Source: Asterias amurensis (lineage: Eukaryota; Echinodermata; Asteroidea; Forcipulatida; Asteriidae). Taken from it: 64,000 nt of DNA. Positions 35,646 to 49,500 of this stretch are shown one piece after another. The position numbers and the translations under genes were made by a program. Each line of letters begins with the position of its first letter. Within the stretch, counting starts at the first letter, position 1. The notes beneath the pieces were generated by a model that had not been told where the DNA came from, made no database searches, and worked only from the letters and a program-made list of their open reading frames with translations. The DNA lies in assembly GCF_032118995.1 (NCBI RefSeq), contig NC_092648.1, positions 449,001 to 513,000 on the forward strand. The letters are read 5' to 3'.

Positions 35646-35925
35646 AACAACAGTGAACAATGTGGGGAAAAACCTCTCTCAAAACTACCACTGCATCATT
35701 GTTTTCAGCTATTACGAGGACCCTTTTACTGACTTATGCTTTAGTTGCTGTTGACTTTCCCTGTTTTTTTGTTAACGTTTGACTTCTCGTGTGACTGGAG
35801 TTTTTGACTTGACTTGTGAAAAATCACAAAGAGGCAGGGATTGAAGATTGAAAAAAAAAGAAATCCTAACCTAACTAAACATAAATGTTATTGTTTACAA
35901 AAGTAGACAAATAAATAAATAGGGC

Positions 35926-36320
35926 TTAAAGACAGTGGACCCTATTGGTAATTACTCAAAATAATTATTATCAAAAACCTTAATGGAAAATGGAGTAATG
36001 GGGAGAGGTTGATAGTATAAAACATTGTGAGAAACATCTCCCTCTGAAGTGACGTAGTTTTCGAGAAAGAAGTAATTTTCCACGAATTTGATTTTGAGAC
36101 ACCAGATTTAGAATTTGAGGTGTTGAAATCAAGCATCTGAAAGCACACAACTTCGTGTGACCATGGTACGACAAGGGTGTTTTTTCCTTCCATTAATATC
36201 ACGCAACTTCGTCGAATTTTCACAGGTTTGTTATTTGTTGCATATGTTGAGATACATGTTTGTACACCAACTGTGAAAGCTAGTCTTTGACAATTACCAA
36301 TAGTGTCCATGGTCTTTAAA
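35926..36320. mobile_element. Palindromic MITE-like element (fullest copy)
   Basis: Ends gacagtggaccctattggta and the inverted taccaatagtgtccatggtc. Arms pair through the centre near ttgattttgagacaccag / gaatttgaggtgttgaaatc. No coding content. Confidence 0.82.
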
Positions 36321-36324
36321 GGGT

Positions 36325-36720
36325 CTGTATACACTTGGTAACGACTCTAATAAAATGAATGGCAATAAAAACCTTACTTGGCAAGATGTACATCAGCATA
36401 GGATAGTATTCCATGATTTGAGAAACTTTGAAAAATAACTAAAAAAATAACTTCCAATCCCCGCAAATTTGAATCTTAAAAGCGTTTCCGACACTAACGT
36501 TTCTCAGATTTTGTATTCCATTGCAAGGTATTCTTCCTGCGTGGTCAAAAATGCTCCCAATTTTTTGTGAAATCTCAAAATGATATCCCCTATGGGATTG
36601 AAACAAACAGTGTGTTCTAATTACCAAATATACCCTGTAATGGCTATGTGTGATTTCCATTTCATACCACTGTTATCCCCAATCATTGAAAGAGGCCTGT
36701 CATCCAAAGTGTTTACTGTA
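36325..36720. repeat. Second inverted-repeat family
   Basis: ctgtatacacttggtaacga, aataaaaaccttacttggca and gtttctcagattttgtattcc. Related sequence occurs at 21130-21370. Confidence 0.5.
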
Positions 36721-36836
36721 AGCAAACGACTGATGACTAAACGATGTAAATCTATGGTGAGCTTATACAAGTTGGATGTCTAATTTTCTCTTCAACCTGT
36801 GAATCACCACAAATTTCTCTGCTCTTTTTTCCCTGT

Positions 36837-37235
36837 CCCTGCTGCGAAAACACCCCCAGTGTCTAAAAAACAAAGTGAGGACGTATCAAAAATAGCTTCT
36901 ACAGCTACGGCTGCTGCTAAGGTTGTTGCTAAGAACGTCTTATACCTCAATGCATGTAGCACTAGGAACTTTGAAAGAAGCTCAGAGACCCTTCTCTCCC
37001 CAGCAAGTCAGGGGTGCGTTTTAGTAATCTTTGGCCTTTGCTTAATCACTGACCAATGTACGAAACAGTTTCTGGTTCCGGCTGCAAAAACACCCCTGCT
37101 AAAGGTGTGGTAAGAACGTCTTATACCTCAACGCATGTAGCACTAGCCATCAATTCAAACTCGGCCTCAGATTCTCTGAACAATCTAGGAACTTGGAAAG
37201 AAGCTCTCCAGAGACCCTTCCCTCCCCAGCAAGAA
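36837..37235. repeat. Tandem pair downstream of POT1 (about 36837-37010 and 37072-37235)
   Basis: Two diverged copies share ctgc(g/a)aaaacaccc, aagaacgtcttatacctcaa, gcatgtagcactag, then gaaagaagctc and agagacccttc with ccccagcaag. One reads through as a short plus-strand ORF (36799-37113), but the other copy is frameshifted, so coding is doubtful. The second copy runs directly into the duplicated POT1 terminal exon, so the duplication unit may be larger than the exon. Confidence 0.6.
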
Positions 37236-37453
37236 CAAAAACCTGAATCTTACTAGACAACCAAAGAAGTATCAAACATATGATATTTGACGACCTCTTC
37301 ATAACCCATGTGGACTTGGTAGGACAAAATGCAGCAATCGAACTATGGATGGTTCATATATCTTTATTGTATTCTCAACTGGGCTGTCGTAGCCCTGCCC
37401 CATTGGGAATGGGCAGAGTTTGGCCATCACTTGCTTCATTCTTTCCTAAGCAA
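37216..37453 (-). pseudogene. Partial tandem duplicate of POT1 terminal exon
   Basis: This block resembles 37455-37680. Both contain the segment antisense to GQGYDSP and AKLCPFP, the stretch around the last codons, and the same flanking A/C-rich leader. On the minus strand the copy still reads AKLCPFPMGQGYDSPVENT but then drifts, with stops and indels. It lies 3' of the true stop codon, so it would be 3' UTR or intergenic. Confidence 0.7.
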
Positions 37454-37473
37454 AAACAAAAACCACCCAAATC

Positions 37474-37743
37474 TTACTTGACATCCTCAGCCAAGGCAGT
37501 GAAGAAGATGTTATACTTGACGACTTCTTTGTTATCCATGAGGACTATGTAGGACTGAATGTAGCAATCGAGCCATGGATGGTTAATAAGGTCACCTATA
37601 GCTGTGGTTGTATTCTCATCTGGGCTGTCATAGCCCTGCCCAAATGGGAACGGGCAGAGTTTGGCCATCGCGTCATCAAGCATGAACTTGGTGCGTTGGG
37701 ATGTGTGGAGATTGTCCACTGGAATCCCGTAGAAGAAGGTTTC
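37474..37743 (-). CDS. POT1: POT1 coding exon 16 (C-terminus, stop)
   Basis: 270 nt, 89 residues and TAA. HPWLDCYIQSY and the final ALAEDVK match human YPWLECFIKSY and TVAEDVI, part of the TPP1-interaction surface. The acceptor is gcttgcag. A possible AATAAA signal on the minus strand lies at 37378-37373, inside the partial duplicate of this exon downstream. Confidence 0.96.
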   Translation of the reverse strand, partial: ETFFYGIPVDNLHTSQRTKFMLDDAMAKLCPFPFGQGYDSPDENTTTAIGDLINHPWLDCYIQSYIVLMDNKEVVKYNIFFTALAEDVK

Positions 37744-40505
37744 CTGCAAGCAAAGACAATGTATTTTGTTTGTAACAATTTCAAAAAAGAATTTATTGTC
37801 TTCCACAGGATGTAATAATCACATTGGAGTTAACAAATATTAATGACAATAAAATATGGGCTGGTACATTTAGTGTCTGGGAAATTTGACCTAAGACTAA
37901 CAAACAAATTTTCGCATTGTGGAATGTACAGACCCATTTGTTGTTGAGGACCATTTTAAGGGTATCAAGTACAACTTAACAAGAATTTGTTACGCGACAA
38001 ACACTGGGGGCTTTGGTTTATGGAACAAAAGCAGAAAATTATATGCTGTATCCAAAATGTCAAGTTTGGTCGGAAACCCTATAAGGACTGTAAGGAAAGT
38101 GGGGTATACCGAGGTTTCACCATCTTTTCCCGTTTTCATCACATAACTGTTATTGACCATGAAGCCCCTCTTTAACAAGGGATAAACAGCATCAAAGTAT
38201 AACCCCCCCCCCCCCCACCAAAAAAAGAAAAAGAGAGAGTGGGGTGGGGAAAAGGAACAATTAATCAGAAGAGGTGACCTATCTTTAGTAACCCACCGAT
38301 TGCTTGCCATCCACGTTGACCTCAATTGAACCTGTGCCGTCATCTAGAATTAGACTCAAGGAGTACCTGTACTGAAGCAACGTAGAATCATCTGGAAACA
38401 CACAATAAACAGACAATCCTTTCATTTCAATTTCTCATACAACTCTCCAAGTAGGTACTTTGGCAGAATTTCATGGCTCTGCTTTACCATAAGCAAAGGA
38501 ACGGCACTTTCACCAAATAATTTCCAGCTAGTTTTTAATCATAATAATAATAATATTTACAAGGCGCACAGTATCTTAATATCATTCAAAGGCGCGGGTT
38601 GCTAGCAAGTCCATTTGGTGGTTGATCGAACACCAGAATGAAAAGATAAGTCTTGAGGTTACGTTTGAATGTTGACAGATCAGGTGTGTCCATCAACTCG
38701 TCTGGCAAGAAATTCCATTCCAGAGTCTTGTTGTTCCTCAGTGGCTCTATATGAACTTAGGGTCCAGTCAACATCAGTGTTTGTAAACACTACTCATACC
38801 TGGAACATCTGCTTGTGGGTTATCGTCATCAATGGGAACACACTTGGGGCAGGCGTAGTCCACTTGGTCACCTTGGCAGTCAGTCCCTTCCCTAGCATGT
38901 CCAGTCGGCAGGTTTGCATGACCGAACAAAGTCTTTACCCGATGGTTCAGCAGCACTGCTTCATCCAGCGTCATTTCTGTGAGTGGTGGGTGTAAAAAAC
39001 AAGTGAACTTTTTCAATACTAACTTACAATAACAATACAAAGTTCTTCAATAGACCTGTTGCCCAGCACTGACTGCATCTCCACACAATGCGCCTCTGTG
39101 TACATCATTTTGACCCTTCAAAATGGTAGACAGGACAACGCATCTAAGTGCGATGGCGTTGTGTGGGGGTGCAATGGCCCTTTTCATATACAAAGGGGGT
39201 CCCTGAGTTCCACGTTTTCTTCCCCTCGACATGCAAAGTTAAAAATCTCTTCAGTTCAAAGCCTGAGTTTAACTCAGTGTTCTCCGCATGCAAAAGCTAC
39301 AGGCCAATTTGCAAAAAGGAAAAAAAAAATTACAATTTGATTCATAATTTTGTTCCGACTTCAGACAAAATTCACAAACTCATAAAGAGAATGCCCCCCA
39401 TCAGCCTTCAAACCAAAGGTAAACACAAAATAAAACGTTCTGCGGACTGCATTTCATTTCAGCATGCTCAGGCTTCAAGATTGTCCCCCTGTTTTCAAAG
39501 AATCCTGGCAAAAACCCTGGAACTTACGTTCAACTTCCCCATGGGTCTTCTTCATTCTCTTTTCTGATTCCGATGTCGACATGGCCGCACCTGGGAGATT
39601 TTCACTCTGGGTGGTACTCTCTGAAGGGGGCCGTTTATTCACTGAAGTGGGACACTTCTTGGCTGTCTGGCTTCCCCCGCTGTCTGCCAATCCATCACCT
39701 TTCTGAGAGCCGGTTCTCTGACTAAACCTCTCTTCCCTAGATTTGCTTTTGTCTGAAGGACGTTTGGATTGTGTTGGTTCAGTCTTTTTGGTTGTTGTTA
39801 CCTTGCATCTGTTGTTGAAGGATAAAACAATAAAGGGATATTAATTGTTGAAAAACCTGGTATATGCTCCTTGCTTATAATAATAATAAAAATAATAATA
39901 ATAATGATAACAATAATGGCTTCTCATATAGCGCGCATATACCTCACTCAGTGACGCTCAAGGCGCTAAACATACAACATTTCCTGCAAGGTATGTGATG
40001 TGGGACTACACTCAAATTATTGAGATCTACTCCTTTTACATAGCATTTTTATTGTTTTGGCATGGCTTAACAATAGTATGATGGAAGCTTCTTTTCTGTA
40101 AAACAGGAGGCGGGGGCATTCTTGGTCAACAGTCTTTCATTTTCCTGTGTGTAAATAAAAGTGTTGCTTGTGTACACCTCTTCGAGCATTCACCAGGCTT
40201 CAGTATTCTTCCGGCATTCACCAGGCTTAAGTGTTCTTTGCAGCAAAGACATTTTATAGCAATAACCTTCTTAGCTAAAATGGTGACTGCAAGGGCAGAA
40301 TTCCATAATAAGCAGAGTCATGGAATTTAGTTGTCAACTCACCTGAATTTACAGACGGGGCAGCGCAGATGGGCAAAATCTTTGGTGTCATTGGGGAGAT
40401 AGACAGCCACTTTGGCTCGGATGCGGAAGTTGTTAGGCGAGTCTGCCTTGATGACATCTCGAAGTCTTGTTACTTTATAATTGAAGGGGTAGTTTATCAC
40501 TGGCA

Positions 40506-40539
<34 letters not shown>

Positions 40540-43500
40540 AAGAAACCACTTCTTAAAGATCCTGTACAGCTTAGAGTTAACATCTATATGTTTTATTTGA
40601 ATCAGGATCATTGTGTCGGTGCACCATGGTAGTATCCTGATTCTGCAACTAAGTCATAGGGCCTATCTCGCGCAAACATGCTCTGGACAACAATGTTCGC
40701 ACATCCGGATTATTTAAAGCATTTTTATAGTCAATGAGTGAACAATTTGTCCGAAAAGTCAATTTACAAAATGTTGTGATTTTGTACACATTCATCGGTT
40801 TGTGAAAACCATGAGGTTTAGTCACTACAGTAAAAATGCTAAATGGATTGGTCTGTTAAAGGCACAAGTCTCAAGAGAACTTGACCTTATTTCACCGAGC
40901 TGCTTCAGCACACAACGTAGTTAAGCACAACTAAGTTATGCTTAGCAGATAGCAGTTACAAGCCAACCTGCTATATCACATATACAATTTAATAATAATG
41001 ATAACAAATTCTTATATAGCGCACTTCACAATAACCTTATCAATGGGCTTTACATAAGTGCCCTGTTCACAGGGCCAATAGTATTCCTTTTTTATTTCTG
41101 ACTTGTATCCTGCTCATTTCTAAAAGATAGTTGTTGAGAAACATTGTTTTTATACAGGACTTGGCATTGCATGGTGAGTTATCAATATATATTTGGTTTG
41201 CGGTTACACCATGTGTGTATAAACTTGCCAGGTAGAGTTCTTTAGAGAACTATCTTTCTATATTCTACTACCACAGAGTAGATTTCTTGGATTGTTAAGA
41301 AGACTTCTCAGTTCTAAAAAGAACATTTTTTGTTTTCAAAAAGCTCTATTGAATTTGTCCCTGCTGATAACATTTACCCGACACTGATCGTGGCATGATG
41401 CTTAGAGTTTCAGGAGTTCTCGCGTCTTGCCTTGGCCTATATAAACTTGTCGGCTGGACGGCTGAAGCTCTACTCTGTTCAAGTCGTTTTGAGATCTCAT
41501 ACATGCGATGCTTTGTTCTGGCTTGCCTTGGACCTTGTGTCGACTGTTGAGATGTAGTAGCTGCACTAGAAGTCTGATCTGGAGGGTCAGCGGGTGTGGT
41601 ATCTTGTGTCAAGGGATTTGGTGTAGGCCGGATGGCAGATTCAACTCTGCGCCGATGTAAGTTTTTTAAAATATCGTCTGTTCTCCTGAGAATGAGAACA
41701 ATAAAAAAGATTCAAAGATGGCTTTCTGGGACCACCAGAAAATCAGACTTTAGTATGAAGAACATCATGTCTGTCAAGTATCTCTTGTCCCTATATAGAA
41801 CTCTTCCTCTGTGCTGTTCCCCTAAACAGAGTCCTTATGAGGGCCTGATCTGGGGCGGAAAAATGTCAAAGCTCCATAACTCACTACAGAAAATTATATG
41901 CTTCCATGGAATGTAAATCCAGTACAACTAGTGGGTTCTTGCAGCTTGATTTGAGTTATGAAACTTTGAAAATTGTCCCCCGCTAGATACGGACCCTTAT
42001 ATGCAGGTCGTCACTGTAGTATAGTATTGAGAAGTGAAAGACCACCAGGGCTATAGTAATGCGTATGAGTGACGTGCGGAAATGAAAGGCCACCAGGGCT
42101 TTAGTAACGCGCATGAGTGACGTGCGGAAATGAAAGGCCACCAGGGCTTTAGTAACGCGTATGAGTGACGTGCGGAAATGAAAGGCCACCAGGGCTATAG
42201 TAACGCGTATGAGTGACGTGCGAAGTGAAAGACCACCAGGGCTATAGTAACGCGTATGAGTGACGTGCGGAAATGAAAGGCCACCAGGGCTTTAGTAACG
42301 CGCATGAGTGACGTGCGGAAATGAAAGGCTACCAGGGCTTTAGTAACGCGCATGAGTGACGTGCGGAAATGAAAGGCCACCAGGGCTTTAGTAACGCGCA
42401 TGAGTGACGTGCGGAAATGAAAGGCCACCAGGGCTATAGTAACGCGTATATGAGTGACGTGCACATATGTAACTCAAAACATGCAACTTTCTAATTGCAA
42501 AATAAAAAAGAGGAATGGTTGATCACACATAATTTTGGTAGTGTTTTTTTTTGTTGCTATGGCGCTGTTTTTTTTTGTTTTTTTTATAAAAAAAGGAAAT
42601 CAGCCGATCAACTGAAACATTTCATGCCTGAAAACTTCAGCATGGCTAGTGATAAAATAATGCCATCATCTAGAGCAAAGGGTCTATTGTTATTTTGTTT
42701 TTATTTGAAGTGAAACTCAAAATGAACAGGTAGTCTTACCGGACCATGTCCTTGACCTGTTTCTCTTTTCCCGGTCCAAGGATGACCCCACGCCCGTAGG
42801 CGGTCCCGCGGTGAAGAACTAGCTCGAGTGTACTCTTGTCCTCCTCTGCTCCTGGTTCCCGCCAGCTAACTGCGTGAACATTGCACAGTTTGACTACCTG
42901 GCCAGGCTGAGAGAGGAGAAGTAGTTTAAGGATGAATAATGGCCCATCTTCATGGCTTGCTATTCACTATACACTTGACTCCTAATTCTGTTTCCCTAGT
43001 TTTGTTTATTCTTTTATTTGGGCCCATTTTCATAGAGCTCTTAAAGCACACCAAGTAGTTAAGCCCAGAAATATTATGCTAACCAGGTTAAGGTTACCAG
43101 CCAAATTACAATGTCACATGTGCAATTTGTGACTGGTATTCTACTAATTTCTGCTAAAAAGCAGGAGATTGTAAATGAAAACTGGGTATTATGATATTGG
43201 ACCCTGGTCATCAAATCAATATTAAGTTAAAACTTTCGTTCAACTGTTTATAATTATAATAATAATAATAGTGGTGTCTTACATAGCGCACACATCCATC
43301 ACTCGGTGACGCTCAAGCGCTGTTACATACAGTATTTTCCTGCAAGGTATGTGGGACTAAGTTTGAATTATGAGACCTATTCCTTTAATATAGCACCATT
43401 TAATGGTTTACAAGGTGCTGTGGCGCAATATGCTGCCAAAAACAGCCAGGAAGGCTGGGGTGTCCCCCTTCTTTTTCAGATAAGTGCACTGGATATTTTA

Positions 43501-46500
43501 CATTCTTAACACAACACACAGGACCATCGGCTTTACGTCCCATCCGAAGGACAAAGCAATGGTTACGTGTCTTGCTTATAAGGACACAAGTGTCATGAAT
43601 AGGACTGGAAACCACACTCATCTGATCCGAAACACCAGAGTTTGAATTTGAAAGTGCTCCGTCACAACACTTCCAAGTGTGACGACTGGGGTAAATGACT
43701 AGCATACCTCCAGCAACTTCCCCGCCTCCATATGATCGTCATATAAGGATATATGGACACTGAGATCTCCTGCTCGGCAAGCAAGAGTGGCATTTTTCTT
43801 CTCATCAACTGCCTGGCTTAGGTCAATTACTCGGGTGAGTCTGAAAGTTAAAAAACAAAATATTATCAAACAGGGTGTGGATTTAAATCCTGGTCGTGAT
43901 AAGAAACTCCACTTTAATTGCTTCTCTTCACCCATGGATAAACATGGGTACCTGTAAGGGTAGAGGTTGATATTGTGTTTAAAAAAGCCTTTGGAGCGCC
44001 ACAGCAGCCCAGGGCTCTATACTCCTCAGGGAGCTGAGAAAGATAAACGCCGTTCAATCGAGACACATTCTCTCAAGCTCTGTTGAGAAAGCTTGGGGTG
44101 CACTACGATTTCTGATGCTTTGGTTTTTAACATTGGCTGAATAAATTATTACCATATCGTATCTCAAAGCACATTGAAACATTATTTTAAAATGTGCTAT
44201 ATGAAAACTAGTTATTATATATTTTTTTGTCAACGTAATTAAATGCTGATTTAAAAGCAAAATTGTCTAGAAATATCCAATAAAAGTTTCAGATGAACAG
44301 TGTCTACTTGCTGAGAAAACACCAAAACTAAAATGCAGTCACTGTACTTTCACAAGAATGAGGAATCCATCCACATTTAGAGATGTGACAGCAAGAACCA
44401 ACTGTATCTCTGGCTGCAGCATTCCCAAACGGACATCAACCCTCAGAACTCTCAGAAATGCTTCATACATGAATATTGTTTCTTAGACTCAAATGTTTCT
44501 AGGTGAAAAAGTATCCAATCCATTGTACTTCAAAGGGATTCCTTTCTCAAAATAGTTTACTATCAAAATCAATAGTTGCAGTAAGATGCTTCTCACTAAG
44601 GATTTGTTTATCATGGTCATTGGCTTTGGAGTACCTACCAATCAATGACCCCAAGTCCTGCAGCAACATTTTACATAATTAAACATATTTATGTTCAAGA
44701 GAACTTGTAACAATTTAATTGGATAACTCACATAGCTGAAAATGGTAATAAACAAAACAAAACTCAATTTCAACCTGCCCCAACCCAAAAAATAGAACCA
44801 AATAGATATTTCCGAGAAAATAACAATAATAACAACCTTACTCAAAAAGCGCTTTTTACAAAATCGATACAAAGCGCTTAAGAAAAAACAAAAGCAACCC
44901 AAAAAATAGAGTACAAAACTACACGTTTTACAAACAATATAAATGAAATTAACAATCATACAAATTAGCGTAACTTAGGTGGGTTTTTAATTGGCATTTG
45001 AAGGAACTCAGGGAATTGGTTAACTGAACAGATTGAGGAAGACGGTTCCAGCATTTTGGCCCAGTTGCTGCAAAAGCTTTAGACCCTATATTTGTACGTG
45101 ATCGAGCGCCATTCAATACAGTAGCTGAACATAATTAGATCTTAAATTATACAAAGACTGGCGGGTGTGGACAAGTTTTTTTTTGTTTTTTCAATCCAAA
45201 CAACATTTATTTCCATATCACAGAAAGACGAGTGCATGCAGACAGTAGATAACTGTTTAGGTAACTAAAAGAAGATAAGTTGGAGTTTGATTAGATAGTG
45301 ACTTTTATGTAAGTACTGCATTCTTGTTTACAATCCTTTGCAAAACTGGAAGCCAAAGCAAACCTACCCTCTAATCTTGGTCCCGTCCCAGATGCTTAGT
45401 ACTACGCACGACTCTGCGGTTAGGGTGGCCACAGAAATAACCTGGCAGGCCAGATCGAAGTACTGGTTGGAATAAATCTTACCCAACGTACGGTAGGAGT
45501 TATCGAGGGCCAGGAGGGTGCAGCGGGTTGCCCACAGCCTCAGATCCTTCACCTTTAAAAAATAAAACGATGTAGGTCAGTGAACAACAAGAGAGTAGGT
45601 ATACAGGACATCTTCCATAACTGTCATTGCCAGTTTCTCAACATATGCACAAAATAACAAACCTGTGAAAACGCAACTGGTTGTCGAAGTTGCGAGATAA
45701 TAATGGTAGACAAAAAAACCTTGTGCGCTTTCAGATACTTGAATTTGGTATAAACATGATTTTGTTTTGCAGAATAATTTATAACTAGGAATTAACTTTG
45801 TACATGAGAGGAGCGAGAGCATAAGGCTGTTAGAGTAAGCAGAGGCTTGTAGACAACAGCCTTTATACAGACAGACAAACAAATGGCGAGGAAGAAACAA
45901 GGACAAGACAGAAAGAAAAAAAACAATGACATTAGATTACAATTAAATACAAAGAATGAACAGGCTGGAAGACGACAAAAGTAAATAGATACTTACCCTT
46001 TGTAAGTCTTCCTCTGTCAAGTTGAAGTTTGTAGTGGATGTTCTGGGCTCAAGAGGCTCATCAGCACCCCCACTGAAAACAAGGCCCACAAAGCTGTCGC
46101 CCAGCTGCCCCTGCATATTGCCATTGAATTCTTCTATCTGTAAGGCACCAGGATAAAGGTTCAAAGCATTTGGGGAATTTTTGTAACACAAAATACTATG
46201 TCCATTAAACTCACACAGTTTGAACATAATGATGGTAGTAGAAGCTTACCTTAAAATATAACTAGCTGAGGTGTAGTAGTTTTTGAGAAATGAGTAAAAA
46301 ATGTTCCGAAAACATGTTTACATGCTAAAATAATTTTCTTCTCTTAGAGACGAAAATAATTTTTGTTTCTTGTTTTACTCGTTTCTCACAAAATACCTCA
46401 CCCCAGCAAGTAATATTTTAAGGAAAGCTTTCTAACATTGTTATTTTCAAACTATGTGTGTTTAATGTAAATCTGTAGAAATTGTGTTTGTGTCCTAAGT

Positions 46501-49500
46501 ACCCAGACCTTTTTACAGATCAGCTGGTGTCTATGTTTTACACAAAATCCACAGATTTAAATTAAATTTACACAGTATAAAGAACATATCGATAGAAAGC
46601 TTCCCTTAAAATATTAGTTGCAAGGTAAAAGTTTTTGAAAAACAAGTTAAACAAATATCACAAAAAAGTTTTGGTCTCTGAGATATGAAATTATTTTAGC
46701 ATGTAACAATGGATTTACGTGACTCTCCTGAAAACATGAACTGTGATTTTCACTTCATTTTCTTAAAAAAACTTTTCTATGACCGCACTAGCATTTGTTT
46801 GTGCAGCCCCAAAACTCTGGAATAAGTTACCATTAGAGGTCAGGAAATCACCAACTGTGAATACTTTTAAATTAAAACTGAAATTTCAATTAACCTTATT
46901 CTAATTATTATTATTAACTGTCTATCCAAGCCCATGATGAGCTCTTGTTTATAGCACAGTAGAATATGAAAATAATGTTGAATAGTTTCTGCATTATACA
47001 ATTTTATTTATTATTATTGATTATTACTTTGAAAAGCTATCGAAAGCTGCTATTCTTCTAACCAAGTAAGCTTTTTTAGTGCCATTATTTCAGGAGTTGT
47101 TATCAAACGTACACCTTCCCTTTAACAAACCAAATTTAGACACAAGAGATTTATTAATTTGCATCGGGGGATAAGGAATATAAATTGTGTGTTTACCCAT
47201 AAATTTAGAAACTTACGTTCAGGTGATGGAAGCGCACTATGTCCCCGATAGAGTGGATCTTGGGTAGTGCATCGAGTTCAGTGCGGAATAGCTGGCACCT
47301 TATTCCGCGGTGGTCCTTGTCGAGACTAGGGTCAATCAGTGTGACAGTCATACAGTAGTCTAAAGACAGGTTAAAGAGAAAGTCCATTCATAGTGATTTA
47401 GAGGAGTGAGTTATAGGCACTGGACACTATTGGTAATTGTCAAAGACCAGTCTTCTCACTGGTGTATCTCAACATATGCATAAAATAACAGACCTGTGAA
47501 AATTAGAGCTAAATTGGTCGTTCAGATGCTTGAATACCAGACCTCAGCTTAGGTCTTGAATTCAATTCAAATATTTTTGTGAGAAACTACTTCTTCCTCA
47601 AAACCTACTCCAGCTAGAGACACTGCTCTAGAGTTGCAAGAGTCAGAGGTTCAAATCCCACCAGAGTAATATATGCCTGTGAAAGTACTGAGTATACAGT
47701 GGTAACACACATCGGTTTATGGGTAAAAACCAAAATTGATACATGTGTAATTGTTTGGGGTTGAACAAAGACAACCCAACTCGGGCAGAACTAGAACCTA
47801 CAACCTTTGGATTAACGTGCCGGTGCTCTATCAACTGAGATAAATAGCACTTATGTTGGCTGTCTCCCTATTTTTTCAAGAGAGAATATTTTCATTAGTT
47901 AAATTCAAAGAGAATGATTATTTTTCTGTCGACAATGACAATTAAGCAGATTCAAATATTTCAGGCAGAATTTACCTCTTTCTCAAAAACTGTGTTACTT
48001 CAGAGGGAGTTGTTTTTCAGAATATTTTATATCAACAGCTCTCCGGTGCTCGTTACCAAGTAAGTTTTTATGCTAGTATATATTTTGAGGAATACCAAAC
48101 GTGTTCAGTGCTTTTTAACAATGGTGTGGTTTTCTTACCAGGTCCTCGCGTCTTATAGGGTGGCTTAAAGAACTTGACGACCCCAAACACATTAACCTCT
48201 GAATTGACCCTGAGGTCCTTTAGAAAGGTGTAGGTGTACCTCGGCTGAAACAGATCAAGGGATTCAATGGGATTATTAATGACCGATCTGTTTTACTATC
48301 GAAAATCCACATTAAGGGAGCCAAGGAAAGATATTGGTTATGTCTTATTGGATTATTCTGGAGTTTCTGATCAGCAGAGTGTGGGTCTGAGTCCTGGTCT
48401 TTAAGCAAGACACTTGACCATCCTTGCTACTTCTTTTGGATGGGACACGGCATTAAATTCTGGTGATATAGTACTTCAGCATGTAGTCGTCAGGTAAAAA
48501 TAGTGCATTTTAACCTTCCACTCTCTATTTGTAGGAAATGACATCCGACTTCTGAACAGAAATTGTTTTCTTTTTTATACTTGAGATTAGGCCTGGGCTA
48601 CAAGTGCAAATAGTTTCGTAGCTGCAACAAGTGATTGTCGTAGCTGCAACTAGTGATTGCCGTAGCGGCAACTATTGATTGCTTAATCGAATTGAGACTA
48701 CCGTTTTTCAACTACTCGGTTAGTTGTATTTTGCCACGACTACTACAAAAAGTAGTCGCAACTGCAATGCATCTTGCGAATTAAAGATTAGTCACGACTA
48801 GTGTCAAACCGTGACTATTTGAGGGGCGACTAGTACGAGCAGGGAATTTCAGTCAAGTCGAGTAGTAAAAAAATACCTGTAAGGGCGGGCCTTTTGGCAC
48901 TGCCACTGATGTCCCTGCCATTGATGTCCCTGCCACTGATGTCCCTGCCACTGATGTCTCTGCCACTGATGTCACTGGCACTGATGTCACTGGCACTGAT
49001 GTCCCTGGCACTGATGTCACTGGCACTGATGTGACTGGCACTGATGTCCCTGCCACTGATGTCCCTGCCACTGATGTCACTGGCACTGATGTCACTGGCA
49101 CTGATGTCCCTGGCACTGATGTAACTGGCACTGATGTCACTGGCACTGATGTCCCTGGCACTGATGTCCCTGCCACTGATGTCACTGGCACTGATGTCAC
49201 TGGCACTGATGTCCCTGGCACTAATGACCCTGCCACTGATGTCACTGGCACTGATGTGACTGGCACTGATGTGACTGGCACTGATGTCCCTGCCACTGAT
49301 GTCCCTGCCACTGATGTCCCTGCCACTGATGTCCTTGCCACTGATGTCACTGGCACTGATGTCCCTGGCACTGATGACCCTGCCACTGATGTCCTTGCCA
49401 CTGATGTCACTGGCAGTGATGTCCCTGCCACTGATGTTATTGTCGTCACCTGTTTCTGCACTGTGCCTGTGACAGCTGACATACGGAGCCCCCTGGTTGG

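Noticed and set aside
36799..37113. 104-aa plus-strand ORF (PAAKTPPVSKKQS...)
   Set aside because: Possible coding, but the tandem copy next to it is frameshifted and no family is recognised. Listed as a repeat instead.
41983..42464. Minus-strand ORFs with VAFHFRTSL repeats
   Set aside because: Created by the 48-bp tandem repeat in POT1 intron 10; no splice sites fit.
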